From NCBI RefSeq assembly GCF_007280555.1, contig NZ_VKDB01000001.1, positions 310,001 to 374,000 of the forward strand: DNA of 64,000 nucleotides, read 5' to 3'. The position numbers were made by a program, and so were the translations under genes. The notes under the pieces were generated by a model. The model worked only from the letters and a program-made list of their open reading frames with translations. It searched no databases and was not told the origin of the DNA. This DNA comes from Deinococcus detaillensis (GTDB taxonomy: Bacteria; Deinococcota; Deinococci; Deinococcales; Deinococcaceae). Of this stretch, positions 37,083-47,011 are shown in pieces. Each line of letters begins with the position of its first letter. Position 1 is the first letter of the stretch.

Positions 37083-39935
37083 ATGGACGACTCCCAACAT
37101 GCGACAGTGATGTACGGCGGCAACGCGGCTTTTGTGGAAGCGCTGTACGAGGCTTACCTCACCGACCCGGCCAGCGTGGATAGCGACTGGCGCAGTTATT
37201 TTGACGATGTGCGCGGCGGGATACGTGAAACCGCCCACACCGAAATTCAGCAGCGTTTCTATGACTTGGGCCGCAACCGCTTGAGGGCGGGCGCGGCACC
37301 CACCGAAAGTGGCGGCGAGAATCTCAGCGCAGCCCAGCAAGCGGCGGGCGCACTGATCAGCGCTTACCGCGTCTACGGCCACATCAGCGCTTCCAAAAAC
37401 CCGCTGACCATTCGTCCGCCCGCCGTCGTGCCGGAACTGACGCCGGAGTACTACAACCTCAGCGCCCAAGATTTGATGACGCCGGTCAAGGAAGGCCACT
37501 TCAGCGGCAGCTTGCAGGGCGTCATCGATCAGCTTGAGCAAAGTTACTGCGGCCCGATTGGCTTTGAGTTTTCCTACCTGCCTTCCGCCGAGCGTGAGTG
37601 GTTCCAGCAGCGCATCGAAGCTTCCAAAGGGCGGGGCAGTTACACCACCGAGCAAAAAAAGCGCATTTACGACAAGCTCAACGCTGCCGAGGGCTTAGAA
37701 AAATACCTGCATCAGCGCTATGTGGGCCAAAAGCGGTTCTCGTTGGAAGGCGGCGAAGCTTTTATTCCGCTGATGGACGCCCTGATTCAGGGCAGCGGCC
37801 TCGTCGGCATCAAAGAAACGGTTATCGGCATGGCCCACCGTGGCCGCCTCAACGTCTTGGTCAACATTTTCGGCAAAAAACCCGCCGACCTCTTCGATGA
37901 ATTCGAAGGCAAAAAAGTGCTTTCGGACGACCCCGACGTGGCCGGTGACGTGAAGTACCACATGGGTTTTTCCAGCGACGTGCGAACCAATGGCGGCCCG
38001 ATGCACCTGGCGCTGGCCTTTAACCCCTCGCACCTCGAAATCGTCTCGCCTGTGGTTCACGGCAGCGTCCGCGCCCGCCAAGATCACCGCGACGACACCG
38101 AGCGCAAGCAGGTCTTGCCGATCACCATTCACGGCGACGCGGCGGTGGCCGGGCAAGGCGTGGTCATGGAAACGCTGAACCTCTCTCGCCTGCGCGGGTT
38201 TTCCACCGGCGGCGCGGTTCGGATTGTCATCAACAACCAGATCGGTTTCACTATCTCCGACCCGCGCGATACCCGCAGCAGCCGCTACTGCACCGACATC
38301 GCCAAAATCGCCAACGCGCCGGTGATGCACGTCAACGGCGACGACCCCGAAGCGGTGGTGTACGCCGGCGAGCTGGCACTGGCTTACCGTCAGGAGTTCG
38401 GCAAAGACGTGTTCGTCGATTTGATCTGCTTTCGGCGGCACGGCCACAACGAAGGCGATGATCCGACCATGACCCAGCCGATCATGTACCGCGAAATCAA
38501 GACGCACCCCGGTACCCGCGCCCTGTACGCTAAAGTCTTGGAAAAAGAAGGCGTGCTCAGAGCGGGCGAGGAAGCCGACATGATCACCAACTTCCGCGAC
38601 AAGCTCGACGCGGGCGCGTCGGTGGTCACCGAAGTCGCCAACGAGGAGCAGAGCAAGCTGGCGATCAATTGGGGCCGCCACCTCGGCACCCACTGGACGG
38701 ACGACGCCGAAACGCAGGTCAGCGCCGAGCGGATTGCCAAGTTGGGCGAGTCGCTGAGCAGCGTGCCGGAGGGCTTCATACCTCACCGCGCGGTGGAGCG
38801 CGTGCTCAAAAACCGCCGTGAGATGAGCCTCGGTGAGCAGCCGGTGGACTGGGGCATGGGCGAAACTCTGGCCTACGCCACCCTCTTGGAAGATGGCTTC
38901 GACATCCGGCTAGACGGCCAGGACGCCGGGCGCGGCACTTTCGTGCACCGCCACGCCGTGCTGCACGACCAATCGGCCACCGACACCCAAAACGAAGAGT
39001 ACATGCCGCTGGCGCATTTGCCCGGCACCACTTGCCGCATTGAAGTCATCGATTCCACGTTGTCAGAAGAAGCGGTGCTGGCTTTCGAATACGGCTACTC
39101 GACCAGCGCTCCCGAAAGCCTGGTGATCTGGGAAGCCCAGTTCGGCGACTTTGCCAACGGCGCACAAGCGGTCATCGACCAGTTTGTCAGCGCGGGCGAA
39201 AGCAAATGGCAGCGGCTCTCGGCCCTGACCCTGCTGTTGCCGCACGGCTACGAAGGCCAAGGCCCTGAACACAGCTCGGCCCGCTTGGAGCGCTACCTCC
39301 AGCTCTGTGCCCAGAAGAACATGCAAGTGGTGGTGCCCAGCAGTGCTTCGCAGATTTTCCACTTGCTGCGCCGCCAGATGATCCGGGCTTACCGCAAGCC
39401 GCTGATTATCATGTCGCCCAAGAGTTTGCTGCGCAACAAAGCCGCCATGTCGCCGCTTTCGGACTTCACCGACGGCAAGTTCTATGAAGTCATCGGGGAC
39501 ACCAGCAAGCCCGCCGCCCGCCGGGTGGTCATCAGCAGCGGCAAGCTGCACTGGGAGCTGACCGAAACCCGTCAGAAGGCCGAGGACGATGGTCAGCCGC
39601 TTGACGTGGCGCTTATCCGACTCGAGCAGCTCTACCCCTTCCCCGGCAAGCTGCTGGCGCAAGAACTTGAGAAATACCCCGGCGCGGACGTGATCTGGGC
39701 GCAGGAAGAACCACAAAATCAGGGCGCGTGGCTGATGCTCCGTGACGACTTGGACGCCGCCCTGCAACCCGGCCAGACTCTGACCTACGCCGGACGCTCC
39801 CGCAGCGCCAGTACGGCGGTGGGGTACAAGCAGATGCACGACAAGCAGCAGGCCCAACTGATTCGGGACGCCCTCGGCGCTCAGGTCGAAGTCGAGCAGA
39901 GCCGTCCCAAAAAAGAAGCCACGCCGCAGTCGTAA
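37083..39935 (+). CDS. sucA: 2-oxoglutarate dehydrogenase E1 component
   Basis: 950 residues. Thiamine-diphosphate enzyme that decarboxylates 2-oxoglutarate in the TCA cycle. The N-terminal YGGNAAFVEALYEAYLTDP E2-binding segment, GMAHRGRLNVLVNIFGK, GDAAVAGQGVVMETLNLS and RRHGHNEGDDPTMTQP are typical of SucA. ATG 37083 has a GGAGG site. sucB follows 118 bp downstream; the E3 gene is not in the window. Confidence 0.96.
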   Translation: MDDSQHATVMYGGNAAFVEALYEAYLTDPASVDSDWRSYFDDVRGGIRETAHTEIQQRFYDLGRNRLRAGAAPTESGGENLSAAQQAAGALISAYRVYGHISASKNPLTIRPPAVVPELTPEYYNLSAQDLMTPVKEGHFSGSLQGVIDQLEQSYCGPIGFEFSYLPSAEREWFQQRIEASKGRGSYTTEQKKRIYDKLNAAEGLEKYLHQRYVGQKRFSLEGGEAFIPLMDALIQGSGLVGIKETVIGMAHRGRLNVLVNIFGKKPADLFDEFEGKKVLSDDPDVAGDVKYHMGFSSDVRTNGGPMHLALAFNPSHLEIVSPVVHGSVRARQDHRDDTERKQVLPITIHGDAAVAGQGVVMETLNLSRLRGFSTGGAVRIVINNQIGFTISDPRDTRSSRYCTDIAKIANAPVMHVNGDDPEAVVYAGELALAYRQEFGKDVFVDLICFRRHGHNEGDDPTMTQPIMYREIKTHPGTRALYAKVLEKEGVLRAGEEADMITNFRDKLDAGASVVTEVANEEQSKLAINWGRHLGTHWTDDAETQVSAERIAKLGESLSSVPEGFIPHRAVERVLKNRREMSLGEQPVDWGMGETLAYATLLEDGFDIRLDGQDAGRGTFVHRHAVLHDQSATDTQNEEYMPLAHLPGTTCRIEVIDSTLSEEAVLAFEYGYSTSAPESLVIWEAQFGDFANGAQAVIDQFVSAGESKWQRLSALTLLLPHGYEGQGPEHSSARLERYLQLCAQKNMQVVVPSSASQIFHLLRRQMIRAYRKPLIIMSPKSLLRNKAAMSPLSDFTDGKFYEVIGDTSKPAARRVVISSGKLHWELTETRQKAEDDGQPLDVALIRLEQLYPFPGKLLAQELEKYPGADVIWAQEEPQNQGAWLMLRDDLDAALQPGQTLTYAGRSRSASTAVGYKQMHDKQQAQLIRDALGAQVEVEQSRPKKEATPQS

Positions 39936-40053
39936 GGCTTACGCCGCCGCTCAGTCTCCACCCTACGAATGCGGGGGCTGAGCGCTGGTTTGCTGACGTA
40001 TCATGGCTTCACGCCGCCTTCAGAACCCGCCCCGACTTACCCAAGGAGTTTTC

Positions 40054-41340
40054 ATGCCCGAGATCAAAGTTCCCGTTTTTTCCGAATCCGTCAGCGAGGG
40101 CACCCTGCTTTCGTGGAGCAAAAAGCCCGGCGACGCGGTGACGCGCGGCGATATTCTGGCCGAAATCGAGACCGACAAAGTGGTGCTGGAAGTCACTGCC
40201 CTGCAAGATGGCGTGCTGGAGAGTATTGCCAAGCAAGAAGGCGACACCGTGCTGAGTGAGGAAGTCTTGGGCGTGCTGGGCGAAGCCGGATCGGCCCCTG
40301 CGCCCGCCGCTGACCCTGAGTCCGGCCCGATTGCCGGTGAAACGAGCGCGGGCGGCACCGCCAGCCAGCCCGATAGCCAACCGAGTGGGCAAGCGGCTGG
40401 AACGCTCGGCGGCACCGGCACTTTGCCGCCCGCTGCCCGCAAAATCGTCGCGGAGAACAATCTGGACGCCGCGCAGATTCAGGGCACTGGTCCCAAGGGC
40501 AACATCACCAAGCAGGACGCCGCGCTAGCCTCGCAGGGCGGCGGCACCGACCAAGGCCCGCAGTCTGCGGCTGAACCCGCTTCGGCACGGGCCAGCGAAG
40601 CCAAAGCGCCCGCTGCTTCCGCTCCTGTTCCCAGCGGCCCCCGCGCCGAGCAGCGCGTTCCGATGACCCGCATTCGCCAGCGCATCGCCGAGCGCCTCAA
40701 GGAAGTCCAGAACACCGCCGCCATCCTGACCACCTTCAATGAAGTCAACATGCAGCCGAGCATGGATCTGCGTAAAAAGTACCAGGATCAGTTCGTGGCC
40801 AAGCACGGCGTCAAACTCGGCTTTATGAGCCTGTTTGTGCGGGCGGCCACCGAAGCGCTGAGGGCCTTCCCTAACGTCAACGCCAGCATCGATGGCAAAG
40901 ACATCATCTATCACGGCTTTTACGATCTGGGTATCGCGGTGGCTTCCGAGCGCGGCCTGGTCGTGCCGATCTTGCGCGACACCGACGCCATGAACCTCGC
41001 CGACATCGAAAAAGCCATCGCCGCCTTTGCGGCCAAAGCCAAAGCCGGCAAGCTGACGATGGACGACATGTCAGGCGGAACGTTTAGCATCACCAACGGT
41101 GGCACCTTCGGCAGCATGATGAGTACCCCGATCATCAACCAGCCTCAGAGCGCCATTTTGGGAATGCACAACATTATCGAGCGCCCGATTGCCCAAAATG
41201 GTCAAGTGGTGATTGCCCCGATGATGTATCTGGCCCTCAGCTACGATCACCGAATTATTGACGGCAAAGAAGCGGTGCAGTTCTTGGTGATGATCAAGAA
41301 CTTGCTGGAAGACCCGGCCCGAATGCTGCTGGATTTGTAA
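40054..41340 (+). CDS. sucB: Dihydrolipoamide succinyltransferase (E2)
   Basis: 428 residues. One lipoyl domain (about 1-77) with lipoylated Lys in [11 protein letters not shown], an Ala/Pro/Gly-rich linker, a peripheral-subunit-binding domain ([31 protein letters not shown] in part), a second Ala/Pro linker and the catalytic core with [15 protein letters not shown]. The ATG 40054 follows AAGGAG. Forms the core of the 2-oxoglutarate dehydrogenase complex with SucA. Confidence 0.95.
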   Translation: MPEIKVPVFSESVSEGTLLSWSKKPGDAVTRGDILAEIETDKVVLEVTALQDGVLESIAKQEGDTVLSEEVLGVLGEAGSAPAPAADPESGPIAGETSAGGTASQPDSQPSGQAAGTLGGTGTLPPAARKIVAENNLDAAQIQGTGPKGNITKQDAALASQGGGTDQGPQSAAEPASARASEAKAPAASAPVPSGPRAEQRVPMTRIRQRIAERLKEVQNTAAILTTFNEVNMQPSMDLRKKYQDQFVAKHGVKLGFMSLFVRAATEALRAFPNVNASIDGKDIIYHGFYDLGIAVASERGLVVPILRDTDAMNLADIEKAIAAFAAKAKAGKLTMDDMSGGTFSITNGGTFGSMMSTPIINQPQSAILGMHNIIERPIAQNGQVVIAPMMYLALSYDHRIIDGKEAVQFLVMIKNLLEDPARMLLDL

Positions 41341-41357
41341 ATCTTAGATTGATTTGG

Positions 41358-41393
41358 GCCGCCAACTGTTTGGAAGGGGTTGGCGGCTTTTTT
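41358..41393 (+). terminator. Terminator of sucAB
   Basis: GCCGCCAAC (41358-41366) and GTTGGCGGC (41379-41387) with a 12-nt loop and six T residues. Confidence 0.9.
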
Positions 41394-41420
41394 GTGGCGC
41401 AGAGTTGTTAAGCTGCCTGC

Positions 41421-42053
41421 ATGAACGCTCTGCATCTGATGGACGCTGCCGGACAGTTGCCCACTGCACTTCGAGACGGGCTATTGGAGGTCATGACGGC
41501 TGAGTTGATCCGTTTGGCGGCGCTGCTCTCGCTGGAAGGTGTGGACGTGGCGCTGTTCGTCGATCCCGCGTGGTGCATTCCTGAACTCGGCTTGGGTGGT
41601 TACGCGCCGACCGGGTATCGCCTGCAGCTCACTATCGATCCTGAGAACTCCCACTTTATCGCCTCCTGGCGGCGCGAGCTGCCCGTAGCACTGGCGCATG
41701 AGCTTCATCACTTGCGGCGTTGGCGTGGCCCTGGCTATGGTCAAACCCTGCGTGAAGCGCTCGCCAGCGAAGGCTTGGCCCAACACTTTGAAGCGGCCCA
41801 GCGCGGCGAATTGCCGATCTACGCCCAGCCCAGCGGCGACTTGGCGGCGCTCTGGGAGCGGGCCAGGCCACTGCTAGACGCGCCGACTTACAATCACAAT
41901 GCTTGGTTTTACGGCTCCGAAGCTGAGCAGTTGCCGCGCTGGGCAGGCTATCAACTGGGTTACGAGCAAGTCAAACGAGGCCTAGAACGGCTGGGCGGCG
42001 ACGCGGTAAGCCACGCCGAGACACCCGCAGCCGTGCTGATTGACGACCGCTGA
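41421..42053 (+). CDS. Predicted Zn-protease, DUF2268-like
   Basis: 210 residues. An HELHH motif in LPVALAHELHHLRRW (near residue 95) is a zinc-binding gluzincin-type site; a Glu in the ALASEGLAQHF helix could be the third ligand. GLGGYAPTGYRLQLTIDP fits DUF2268 predicted Zn-dependent proteases. No signal peptide. TAAGCT ends 6 nt before ATG 41421. Confidence 0.75.
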   Translation: MNALHLMDAAGQLPTALRDGLLEVMTAELIRLAALLSLEGVDVALFVDPAWCIPELGLGGYAPTGYRLQLTIDPENSHFIASWRRELPVALAHELHHLRRWRGPGYGQTLREALASEGLAQHFEAAQRGELPIYAQPSGDLAALWERARPLLDAPTYNHNAWFYGSEAEQLPRWAGYQLGYEQVKRGLERLGGDAVSHAETPAAVLIDDR

Positions 42054-42106
42054 GCTAAGCCATCTGACTCAGGTTGCCGCCCGCCGCCGCGCTTTATCCT
42101 TCCTGC

Positions 42107-43054
42107 ATGACTGCACCGCCCTTTGATCTCGCCCCACTTTTGGCCCGCTACGGTTCGGCACATGCCCAAATCAGCGTCTTGCAACACGTCGGCGATCTGG
42201 TGCTGAAAGTCGAAACGGTGGGCCAACGCTACAGCTTGCGCGTCTTCACGGCTGGCAGTGATGAGACACGGTTAAAACTGGAATTGGCGTGGCTGAGCGC
42301 TTTGGCCTGCGATACGGAGCTGAATATTCCCCTGCCGCTGTCCAATCTGGATGGCTGCCTGATCACGCACTGGACACCGCCCCACGAAACAGAAGCGCGG
42401 GCCTGCGTGCTGTCAAACTGGATTGAAGGCGAGCGGGCCAGCCGTCAGATGGGAATACCGTCGGCAAAGCAGCTCGGCCACCTCACAGCGCAGCTCCACC
42501 AACACGCCCGGCACTATCCCAAACTGTGGCAACACTATACGGGCCAACGCTGGGACGCCGAGCGCTTTTATGGCCCCAATTCGTGGTGGTCGCGGCAAGC
42601 CCCACGCGATCTGGGGGAACACCACCAGACGCTCATACCTGCCGTCAGTGCTTTGAAAGCGGCTTTAGCGCGGTTGGGTGAGAAGCCCGAACACTTCGGC
42701 CTGATTCACGCCGACTTGCATTTCGGCAACCTGATCAGCGGCCCGCTCGGGCTGGGCGTGATTGATTTCGCCGAAGCTGCGCCGGGTTATTTCGCCTTTG
42801 ACTTGGCGCTCACGGCAGGCGAACTGATGGATTATCCCGAAGGTGAGCAGTACGTCGAGAGCTTTTATGCCGCTTACCAGCAGGCCGCCGCCCCATACAC
42901 CGGGGCGCTGAACGAAGTGAAGGTCTTCAAGGTGGCGACGGGCCTGGCGTTTCTGGCCTGGGTGTACGGATTGCCCGAAGGCCCGAAGCGGCAAGATAAA
43001 TTGCGCTGGGTGCCTAACCTGATCTCCAAATTGCGAGATTTTGGGAACTCCTAA
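42107..43054 (+). CDS. Phosphotransferase-family kinase (APH-like)
   Basis: 315 residues. Aminoglycoside/choline-kinase-like fold with catalytic loop LIHADLHFGNL and metal Asp in GVIDFAEAAPGYFAFDLA. An N-terminal nucleotide lobe (HVGDLVLKVETVGQRYSLRVF) is present. Substrate unknown; homologues include homoserine, choline and aminoglycoside kinases. Start at ATG 42107 because TATCCT (42095-42100) ends 6 nt upstream. Confidence 0.8.
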   Translation: MTAPPFDLAPLLARYGSAHAQISVLQHVGDLVLKVETVGQRYSLRVFTAGSDETRLKLELAWLSALACDTELNIPLPLSNLDGCLITHWTPPHETEARACVLSNWIEGERASRQMGIPSAKQLGHLTAQLHQHARHYPKLWQHYTGQRWDAERFYGPNSWWSRQAPRDLGEHHQTLIPAVSALKAALARLGEKPEHFGLIHADLHFGNLISGPLGLGVIDFAEAAPGYFAFDLALTAGELMDYPEGEQYVESFYAAYQQAAAPYTGALNEVKVFKVATGLAFLAWVYGLPEGPKRQDKLRWVPNLISKLRDFGNS

Positions 43055-43078
43055 CCCCCTCTCCCCGTATCTCTACCC

Positions 43079-43468
43079 GTGAACCAACCTCGCCTGACCG
43101 TTCGCCGCTCCCTCTCCCCGCTGGGCCGCCTCCGCGCCGTGTGGCGAGACGCGCTGGCGCTGCTGCTCTCGCTGAGCGATCAGCGAACCGGCGGCCAAGC
43201 CAAGCTGATTGCGGCGCTGGCCCTGCTCTATGCCATCAGCCCGATTGACCTGATTCCCGACGGTATTCCGGTGCTGGGCATCACCGATGACCTGCTGATC
43301 GTTCCGGCGGTGCTGGCCTTCGCTGCACGTAACTTGCCCGCGCCAGTGCTGTATCAGGCCAGAGGCAAAGTGGACCGGCTGCCGCGTATCTGGCCTTACG
43401 TCCTCGGCGCTGTGCTGGGAGTGGTAGCACTGTTCTACGGCTTAGCGTGGGCGCTGGCTAGAAACTAG
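43079..43468 (+). CDS. DUF1232 (YkvA-like) membrane protein
   Basis: 129 residues. The DUF1232 signature LYAISPIDLIPDGIPVLGITDDLLIV lies at about 56-81, with a second hydrophobic span near the C-terminus. Function unknown. GTG 43079 follows TATCTC closely. 24 bp after the kinase gene on the same strand. Confidence 0.82.
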   Translation: MNQPRLTVRRSLSPLGRLRAVWRDALALLLSLSDQRTGGQAKLIAALALLYAISPIDLIPDGIPVLGITDDLLIVPAVLAFAARNLPAPVLYQARGKVDRLPRIWPYVLGAVLGVVALFYGLAWALARN

Positions 43469-43507
43469 CTCACGGCCGGCCGATTGTTGATCTTGAGATC
43501 CGAGAAA

Positions 43508-43558
43508 AAGAGCAATAAAAAATCCGCCTTCGCGGGCGGCTGCTTTCGTTTGATTGAT
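43508..43558 (-). ncRNA. Possible tiny RNA (about 50 nt)
   Basis: From the predicted start near 43558 the minus strand runs into a CCGCC/GGCGG hairpin closed by six T residues at about 43512-43517. The transcript would be about 45-50 nt, mostly terminator hairpin. Only the signals support it; no known RNA family is recognised. Confidence 0.35.
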
Positions 43559-43564
43559 AGGAAA

Positions 43565-43593
43565 ACTATAGCGCGGTATGCGCTGGAAGTCAA
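43565..43593 (-). promoter_or_regulatory. Isolated consensus-like promoter
   Basis: On the minus strand TTGACT (43588-43593), a 17-nt spacer and TATAGT (43565-43570). Among the best promoters in the window, yet no gene follows. Confidence 0.65.
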
Positions 43594-43836
43594 CTTCATG
43601 TCTTTGTATTTCATGTTACATTCAATCGACTTAAAATTCGGTGTCTCAGACGCACTTTCCGCCCCTTTGCTCTCTTCGTAGGCTGTCAGATTCAGGCAGT
43701 TTATACAAGAACTCAAGCAATCAAATACTTGTCAGGAACTGCTTCAGCTCAGCGTCGCTCTGTCTCACTTTGAACTTGTTGCCTCTGTCCGGTTAAGAAC
43801 CCACCGCTTCCCACTCCCAGTGCTACCCTGCGTTTC

Positions 43837-44619
43837 ATGACTGGTCAGCAAAATGTGAGCTGGAACGCCGTTGTTCTTGGCGGAGGCGACCCCGGCGACG
43901 CTTTTGCCGCCGCGCACGAAGTGGACGTCAAACCCCTCATTGAAGTCGCGGGCCGCCCGATGGGGGAGTGGGTTTTGCGGGCGCTGCACGAATCGGGCCG
44001 GGTCGCCCGCATCGCTTACGTGGGGCCGCTGGCGGGCGAGATGGCCGAGCTGGTCGATGTGCGCGTGACCGACAGAGGCACCTTGATCGCCAACTTGGAA
44101 GCGGGCGTGGCCGCCCTGCGCGAACCTGGCAACGCCCCGCAGCGCCGCGTGTTGGTGGTCACGGCAGACATTCCCATGCTCACCGGCCAGCAAGTGCGGG
44201 ACGTACTGGAGAGCGCCCCCGATTCGGGCTTGGTGTATCCGGTGGTTAAGAAGGAAGTCTGCGAGGCCGCGTATCCGGATGTGAAGCGCACCTATGCCCG
44301 GCTCAAAGACGGCACTTTTACCGGCGGCAATCTCTTCTTACTCGATCCGGCTCTGATCGGCAAATTTTTGCCGCGCCTTCGGGCGGTGCTTGACGCCCGC
44401 AAACAGCCGCTCAAGCTGGCGGGCATCGTCGGCCCCGCTTTTCTTTTCAAGATGCTGCTGGGCCAACTCCGCATTAGCGAACTGGAAGCGCGGGTCAGTC
44501 AGATTTTGGGGGTGCAGGCGCGGGCGCTGATTACGCCGCACGCCGCTGTGGGCACTGACGTGGATAAAGAAGGCGACTTGGCGCTGGCTGAAAAACGCCT
44601 GGGTGGGGGCAAGGCTTAA
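43837..44619 (+). CDS. MobA-like nucleotidyltransferase
   Basis: 260 residues. NTP-transferase fold with N-terminal [31 protein letters not shown], in which the usual GxGTRM loop is altered to GGGDPGD, and VVTADIPML as the metal-binding strand. The product may be an NDP-sugar or similar conjugate. TACCCT (43824-43829) ends 7 nt before the ATG. Confidence 0.75.
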   Translation: MTGQQNVSWNAVVLGGGDPGDAFAAAHEVDVKPLIEVAGRPMGEWVLRALHESGRVARIAYVGPLAGEMAELVDVRVTDRGTLIANLEAGVAALREPGNAPQRRVLVVTADIPMLTGQQVRDVLESAPDSGLVYPVVKKEVCEAAYPDVKRTYARLKDGTFTGGNLFLLDPALIGKFLPRLRAVLDARKQPLKLAGIVGPAFLFKMLLGQLRISELEARVSQILGVQARALITPHAAVGTDVDKEGDLALAEKRLGGGKA

Positions 44620-44683
44620 GCCAGCGCGGGGTTGTGGGCTTTGGCCCTTGCCAAGCTGCGCCCAATCGGGCAATATGGCAGAC

Positions 44684-44920
<237 letters not shown>

Positions 44921-44936
44921 GAAAACCCATCAAAGA

Positions 44937-44972
44937 AGCGCTCATCCGAGATTTGGGATGGGCGCTTTTTTT
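44937..44972 (+). terminator. Terminator of ferredoxin gene
   Basis: AGCGCTCATCC (44937-44947) pairs with GGATGGGCGCT (44956-44966; one C bulge/wobble position), followed by seven T residues. Confidence 0.85.
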
Positions 44973-44974
44973 GC

Positions 44975-45208
44975 TCACTCCTCAAAGGTCAATCGGTGCT
45001 TTCTGAGCATGTACAAATACAGCTCTTCTACTTTGGTTCTGGCCCAGGGGGTTTTGCGCAAGAACTTGAGGCTGCTGCCCACGCTGGGATTGTCCTGAAA
45101 GCAGCGGATACTGACGCGCCGCCCCAGTTCTTCCCAGCCGTAGTAATCCGCGAGCCGCGTGACAATTTGCTCCAGCGTAACGCCGTGGAGGGAATTCGGG
45201 TTGGTCAT
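44975..45208 (-). CDS. VF530-family DNA-binding protein (DUF2132)
   Basis: 77 residues. The N-terminal [24 protein letters not shown] and [32 protein letters not shown] are the VF530 signature, a small fold reported to bind DNA. ATG 45208 follows TACACT by 7 nt, leaderless. Confidence 0.9.
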   Translation of the reverse strand: MTNPNSLHGVTLEQIVTRLADYYGWEELGRRVSIRCFQDNPSVGSSLKFLRKTPWARTKVEELYLYMLRKHRLTFEE

Positions 45209-45292
45209 GGGCCTGAGTGTATGACACCTGTCACCCGTGCGGGTTGACACTCGGCACTGCCCGGCGTACAGGAGCGGGCGTAAGCTCTAGGC

Positions 45293-45658
45293 ATGAACGA
45301 GCCACTCACCAGCCAGCCCAGCGGGCGTCCACAACACTTTTTCCCCGGCCTTTCAGCGGCGCTGATTTTTCTGGTTTTGGCGGTGGCCTTCACGGTCGAT
45401 GACAGCTTGGGCGACAGGGCGGGCGGTATTTACCTGCTGATTCCGCTGGCCGCCGTGCTGGGGCAGGCCATCAATTTGATGCTGAGGCTCGGCTATTTGC
45501 CCAGAAGCATGTACGGCGCTCTGTTCGGCGTTTGCATTCCCGCCGTCATCGGCCTGAGCATCATCTTTCCGTTCTCTTTGAATCACTTCTGGCTGCCCAT
45601 ACTATTCCTGGGGCTGGCGTTCAAACGGTTGATTCCTACTCGCCGCCTGCGCCGCTGA
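45293..45658 (+). CDS. Small membrane protein, unknown function
   Basis: 121 residues, four hydrophobic spans (about 21-35, 46-62, 75-91, 96-111) and an Arg-rich C-terminus. No family recognised. TTGACA (45244-45249) and TACAGG (17-nt spacer) lie upstream, as does TAAGCT nearer the ATG. Confidence 0.65.
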   Translation: MNEPLTSQPSGRPQHFFPGLSAALIFLVLAVAFTVDDSLGDRAGGIYLLIPLAAVLGQAINLMLRLGYLPRSMYGALFGVCIPAVIGLSIIFPFSLNHFWLPILFLGLAFKRLIPTRRLRR

Positions 45659-45670
45659 GGTGATGCCCGG

Positions 45671-46213
45671 CTAACCCGTTCGCCTCGGCAAAGTGCCGAT
45701 TTCAGCCTCCGAATCACCTGAAATCACCGAGACAGTGCCGCCAGATTCCAAAATGGCGAACTGCACCTTGCTCGCGTCGGTCACGCCTTGACTGCGAAAC
45801 TGCTGCTCTAAAGACTGCCTAGACACGCGGGCACGGCGCATGGCGGCTTGCTGATATCGGCCGCGCTCAATCAGCACGACGGGCGGGTTGTCGACCACAT
45901 CATGCCAAGTCTTGAAACGCGAGGCGAAAAAAGAAATCAGCCACTGCAAGAGCGCCAAAAAGAGCAAAGCTATGGCCCCGCCCATCAAGTTTTGGCCCAT
46001 GATCGAGCTGGCGACCAGTGACCCCGCCGTGACATTGATCAAGAAGTCAAACGAAGTAAACGAAGCGAAAGTACGCGAACCGAAAAAGCGTGCAATGAAC
46101 AGCACCAGCGCGAACAGGAGCAACACCGAAAGCGCCACCCGGACTACGAATTCCACTGACCACCCACCCTGCGGCGTCAGTAGACTTTGCAGGACTGAAC
46201 GTAAAATGTCCAT
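45671..46213 (-). CDS. DUF421 (YetF-like) membrane protein
   Basis: 180 residues. Three N-terminal membrane spans then a cytosolic domain; FDFLINVTAGSLVASSIM and NPPVVLIERGRYQQAAMRRARVSRQSL are DUF421 features. The family is known from B. subtilis YetF and sporulation proteins but its activity is not clear. Convergent with the preceding gene. Confidence 0.85.
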   Translation of the reverse strand: MDILRSVLQSLLTPQGGWSVEFVVRVALSVLLLFALVLFIARFFGSRTFASFTSFDFLINVTAGSLVASSIMGQNLMGGAIALLFLALLQWLISFFASRFKTWHDVVDNPPVVLIERGRYQQAAMRRARVSRQSLEQQFRSQGVTDASKVQFAILESGGTVSVISGDSEAEIGTLPRRTG

Positions 46214-46273
46214 GCCTCACCTTAGTGCGGGGCATAGACATCTGGCGTGTTACTTCTGTGTTGTGGAGGAGCC

Positions 46274-47011
46274 TCACGCTTCGGCGGCCACCAGTCCCAG
46301 CAGGCCATCCAAGCTCAGCGCCAACAAGGCCGCCAAGAGTGCTCCTATTACCACCAAGCCGGTGTTTTGCTGCGACAACCCTTCAATAATCGGGGTGCCC
46401 AGCCCGCTCGCACCCAGCGCCGCACCGATGGTGGCGGTGCCGACGTTGTAGACGGTGGATGTCCGCACGCCCGCCAGCAAAATCGGCAAGCTTAGCGGGA
46501 GTTCGACCCGCATCAGACGCTGAGTGTCGGTCATGCCCATGCCGCGTGCGGCGTCCAGCGTCGGTTTGTCCACGGCCAGCAGGCCGGCAATGGCGTTGGA
46601 CACCACTGGGACGAGGCCGTAGAGCAGCAGGCCCAGCAAAGTTGGCTTGATCCCGAAGCCCAGCGCCGGAACCGCCAGCGCTAAGATCGCCAGCGTCGGC
46701 ACGGTTTGGCCCAGGCCGGTCAGCGCTTCGGCCAGCCGCATCAGCGAGGCGCGGCCCGGACGGGTCACGGCCACCGCCAGCGGCACACCGATCAGCAGCA
46801 CCACCACTTCGGCGCTCAGCACCAAGCCGAGGTGCCAAAGGGTCAGTTTCCACAGCGGGGTATCGAGTACCGGCACTTGCCCCGCCGACAGCGAGGACAC
46901 GGCGCGGTTGAGCAGACCCGGAATCAGGCAGACCAGCAGCAAGGCGGGCCAGATGAAAACCGGCCAGATGGAGCGCAGAGGCCGCCGTGATCCGGGGGCA
47001 GCCAGCGTCAC
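46274..47011 (-). CDS. Osmoprotectant ABC transporter permease (small)
   Basis: 245 residues, about six membrane spans. BPD-transporter domain with the EAA-type loop MGMTDTQRLMRVELPLSLPILLAGVRTSTVYNVGTATIGAALG (given in part), typical of OpuCB/OpuCD permeases. Overlaps the ATPase gene by 4 nt. Last gene of the four-gene operon. Confidence 0.88.
   Translation of the reverse strand: MTLAAPGSRRPLRSIWPVFIWPALLLVCLIPGLLNRAVSSLSAGQVPVLDTPLWKLTLWHLGLVLSAEVVVLLIGVPLAVAVTRPGRASLMRLAEALTGLGQTVPTLAILALAVPALGFGIKPTLLGLLLYGLVPVVSNAIAGLLAVDKPTLDAARGMGMTDTQRLMRVELPLSLPILLAGVRTSTVYNVGTATIGAALGASGLGTPIIEGLSQQNTGLVVIGALLAALLALSLDGLLGLVAAEA

Larger units (their letters stand above)
43469..43836. other. AT-rich intergenic region with isolated promoter-terminator pair
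   Basis: 368 bp, clearly AT-richer than neighbours. The only structured content is a minus-strand promoter (43565-43593) followed at once by a terminator (43508-43535 region). No protein gene is convincing on either strand. Confidence 0.6.

Noticed and set aside
43465..43716. Minus-strand reading frame of 83 codons in the AT-rich gap
   Set aside because: It runs through the predicted promoter and terminator, has no ribosome site or leaderless box and no family resemblance.
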